A stretch of 7,465 nt of DNA, from positions 1 to 7,465 of the forward strand of contig CANQEC010000113.1 of assembly GCA_947594335.1 (NCBI GenBank). Reading direction: 5' to 3'. The notes beneath the pieces are model-generated. The model made no database searches. It was not told where the DNA came from and saw only the letters and a program-made list of their open reading frames with translations. This DNA is from an uncultured Lachnospiraceae bacterium. GTDB taxonomy: Bacteria; Bacillota; Clostridia; Lachnospirales; Lachnospiraceae. Both the position numbers and the translations under genes were made by a program. Shown piece by piece: positions 5,504-7,465 of the stretch; positions within the stretch are counted from its first letter, which is position 1; each line of letters starts with the position of its first letter.

Positions 5504-7013
5504 TTATTTGTGAACAAGCAGTGATTTTCCCGTCATCTCCGCAGGCTGTTTCATTCCCATCAGCTCGATCAGCGTCGGAACGATATCCGCAAGGCAGCCT
5601 CCCTCGCGCAGGCCAAGACCCTCGCCGCAGTTCACAAGGATAAACGGAACCTGGTTTGTCGTATGAGCCGTAAACGGCGCGCCTGTCTCATAGTCGATCA
5701 GCTGCTCCGCGTTTCCGTGATCCGCGCAGATGAACAGCTTTCCGTCCACAGACTTCACCGCTTCCACAACCTTGCCCACACACTCGTCCACCGCCTCGAT
5801 TGCCTTGATCGCGGCCGCCTCGACGCCGGTATGACCTACCATATCCGGATTTGCAAAGTTCGTGATAACCACATCGTACTTGCCTCCCGTGACTGCCTCC
5901 GTCACCTTCTGGCACACCTCATATGCGCTCATCTCCGGCTTCAGATCGTACGTCGCCACCTTGGGCGAATTTACAAGGATACGGTCCTCGCCCGGATTCG
6001 GAGCCTCAACGCCGCCGTTAAAGAAGAAGGTAACATGCGCATACTTCTCTGTCTCGGCGATCCTCGCCTGCGTCAGCTTGTTTGCCGCAAGATATTCACC
6101 AAATGTATTTGTGACAGAAACCTTCTGGAACGCAATACTCTTGTTCGGAATTGTCACATCATATTCCGTAAAGCAGACATAAACAACCTTTTTGCGCGGT
6201 CCACGGTCAAATCCGCTGAAATCATCACAGCAGAATGTACGGGTAATCTCACGCGCGCGGTCCGTCCTTGATCGTGGTAAGCGGAGCTCCGTCCTTCATA
6301 ACGACGGTCGGGAGCACAAACTCATCGGTGTCGCCCCTCTCGTAGGAATTTGCAACCGCCTGCACTCCGTCTTCGGCTGTCTCTCCTATCCCCTCCGTCA
6401 GGGCGCGGTATGCTTTTTCCACTCTCTCCCAGCGGTTGTCACGGTCCATCGCGTAGTAACGGCCCATCACTGTCGCAACCTGGCCGACGCCGATCTCCGC
6501 CATCTTGTCTGTCAGCTCCTGCACATAATCTTTGCCGGAAGCAGGCGGGGTATCACGTCCGTCAAGGAAACAATGCACATAGACTTTCTCAAGGCCGAAT
6601 CTCTTTGCCATCTCAAGCAGCGCATACAGATGCGTATTGTGGCTGTGAACGCCGCCGTCGGAGATCAGCCCGTACATGTGAAGCGACGTGCCGTTTGTCT
6701 TCGCATTTTCCATCGCCTTTACAAGCTCTTTATTCTCAAAAAAAGTCCCGTCCTGGATCTCTTTGGTGATTCTTGTCAGATCCTGATATACGATGCGCCC
6801 CGCGCCCATATTCAGATGGCCTACCTCCGAATTACCCATCTGGCCGTCCGGAAGTCCTACCGCAAGACCGCTTGCATTTCCTCTGACAAACGGACATTCC
6901 TTCATCAGCCTGTCCATAACCGGTGTGTCCGCCTCGGCAACCGCGTTTCCCTGCACCTTGTCATTCAATCCATATCCGTCAAGAATCATTAAAACTGTTG
7001 GTTTCCTGCTCAT
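5504..7013 (-). pseudogene. gpmI: 2,3-bisphosphoglycerate-independent phosphoglycerate mutase, frameshifted by an internal deletion
   Basis: iPGM interconverts 3- and 2-phosphoglycerate in glycolysis with two Mn ions. The gene is split: 7013-6249 encodes residues 1-254 ending in IKDGPRA and a stop; from 6259 the next frame carries on with RAREITRTF to the natural end at 5504. Family members read KDG-DSVIFFNFRPD-RAREITR at this point, so 11 residues less one base are missing, i.e. a deletion of about 32 bases at 6260/6261. Restored length would be 513 residues, normal for the family. All other key residues are present: Asp12, Ser62 (GQMGNSEVGH), His123, Asp154, Arg185, Arg191, then by restored numbering Asp401, His405, Asp442, His443 and His461. 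The lost stretch contains a substrate-binding Arg. The second part could start only at a GTG (6157) with no good ribosome binding site. Start at 7013 is supported by AAAGGAGAGG. The otherwise intact sequence means a very recent event or an assembly error. Confidence 0.88.
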
Positions 7014-7051
7014 GTTCCCTCTCCTTTATTGCGTGAATTATATTTATCGCC

Positions 7052-7381
7052 ATGCATTATAACATGTCAGATTCTGAAACGCAATGTGATTTTCTGTCCT
7101 TGGCATGTCCCGTTATCGTTCTTTTTTCGTTTCCCAAAGCATCAGAACCTGCAGGATCTGCCGCGCAGCCAGAGAAACCGCCGCGCAGACTGCGGCGCAG
7201 AGAATTTAATAAAGCGGCGAAATGGTGGGGAAATGAGCGTTTGCTTTTTGCACAGAATACCGAGCCGAGATTTGAATTTGACTTCGCTGATCTTTTTTGC
7301 ACACTGCATCGCTTCGGCGTCAACGATATGGAAACCGTCTATGGCGTACTTTCCCGTATTGGTTTTGAACTCGTAGATTGA
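7052..7381 (+). CDS. Doubtful small ORF of unknown function
   Basis: An open frame of 109 codons on the plus strand. Its first part overlaps the gpmI promoter and lacks a ribosome binding site, so the ATG at 7052 or 7064 is unlikely to be a real start. The last 60 codons (from about 7201) look more like protein: WWGNERLLFAQNTEPRFEF, then ADLFCTLHRFGVNDMETVYG, ending in SRIGFELVD. I do not recognise the family. It may be the remnant of a longer gene that lost its 5' part, or a conserved untranslated leader of the gene at 7421. A minus-strand frame over the same bases is also open, so coding strand is uncertain. Bases 7014-7200 hold the gpmI promoter and nothing else I can identify. Confidence 0.25.
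   Translation: MHYNMSDSETQCDFLSLACPVIVLFSFPKASEPAGSAAQPEKPPRRLRRREFNKAAKWWGNERLLFAQNTEPRFEFDFADLFCTLHRFGVNDMETVYGVLSRIGFELVD
7056..7084 (-). promoter_or_regulatory. Probable sigma-A promoter of gpmI
   Basis: On the minus strand TTGCGT (7084-7079), a 17-base spacer and a perfect TATAAT (7061-7056). The start of transcription would be near 7049, about 36 bases before the gpmI ATG, whose AAAGGAGAGG is in place. Confidence 0.65.
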
Positions 7382-7404
7382 ATTTTACGCGCGGTCATCG
7401 TACG

Positions 7405-7418
7405 AAGGAGATTTCTCC
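7405..7418 (+). promoter_or_regulatory. Shine-Dalgarno inside a small hairpin before the gene at 7421
   Basis: AAGGAG (7405-7410) stands ten bases before the ATG at 7421 and decides that start. GGAG (7407-7410) can pair with CTCC (7415-7418), or as GGAGA/TCTCC with a two-base loop, which would partly hide the ribosome binding site. Confidence 0.5.
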
Positions 7419-7420
7419 AA

Positions 7421-7465
7421 ATGAAAAACTTTATCAAAGTGCATATTGAAGCGCATCGGAAAAAG
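7421..7465 (+). CDS. Start of an unidentified gene, cut by the window end
   Basis: An ATG with a good upstream AAGGAG opens a frame of 15 codons, MKNFIKVHIEAHRKK, with no stop before the window ends. The basic, short amphipathic start does not identify a family. It runs away from gpmI, so its transcription is independent of the minus-strand genes. It lies 39 bases after the stop of the doubtful frame at 7052-7381. Confidence 0.5.
   Translation, partial: MKNFIKVHIEAHRKK

Noticed and set aside
6157..7013. Programmed ribosomal frameshift joining the two gpmI halves
   Set aside because: A one-base slip would restore the frame but not the 11 missing conserved residues, and there is no slippery run at the junction; deletion explains both.
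1..7465. CRISPR array, tRNA or rRNA gene
   Set aside because: No regularly spaced identical repeats and no cloverleaf or rRNA-like sequence was seen; the intergenic repeats are isolated copies nearly 2 kb apart.

Overview
The window looks like chromosomal DNA of a gut-type Bacillota member, most likely a Lachnospiraceae-like Clostridium relative. This rests on protein style only: a class B sortase, a triple PepSY lipoprotein-like exoprotein, a transglutaminase-like protein with a bacterial Ig domain, an HtrA protease with a long acidic linker, and strong AGGAGG-type ribosome binding sites. No species marker is present, so the placement is an inference.

All recognisable genes lie on the minus strand, so transcription reads from right to left. 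In that order they are: gpmI (7013 to 5504), the glycolytic cofactor-independent phosphoglycerate mutase, broken by an apparent 32-base deletion; htrA (5204 to 3693), a membrane-anchored serine protease with one PDZ domain; a secreted transglutaminase-like/Ig-domain protein (3367 to 2168); a secreted protein with three PepSY domains (2020 to 1202); and a class B sortase with an unusual C-terminal extension (1153 to 128). At the far right a plus-strand unit begins: a doubtful small reading frame (7052 to 7381) and the first 15 codons of a gene that runs out of the window (from 7421).

The layout suggests three minus-strand transcription units. gpmI and htrA each have their own promoter signal and a strong intrinsic terminator. 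The transglutaminase, PepSY and sortase genes have no visible terminator between them and share one at 25-64, so they may form an operon. The last four genes all encode exported proteins and could together form a cell-surface processing module (protease, Cys-protease/transglutaminase fold, PepSY, sortase). No sortase substrate with a sorting signal is encoded here.

The most unexpected non-coding feature is a dispersed intergenic repeat of about 97 bases. Two full copies (3532-3628 and 5360-5456) and the edge of a third (1-31) sit in the same orientation immediately downstream of each of the three terminators. Other points worth a second look are the deletion in gpmI, a Glu in place of the catalytic Asp in HtrA, an 11-base-period TCACA direct repeat in place of a -35 box at htrA, and a hairpin framed by 8-base direct repeats in the leader of the transglutaminase gene.
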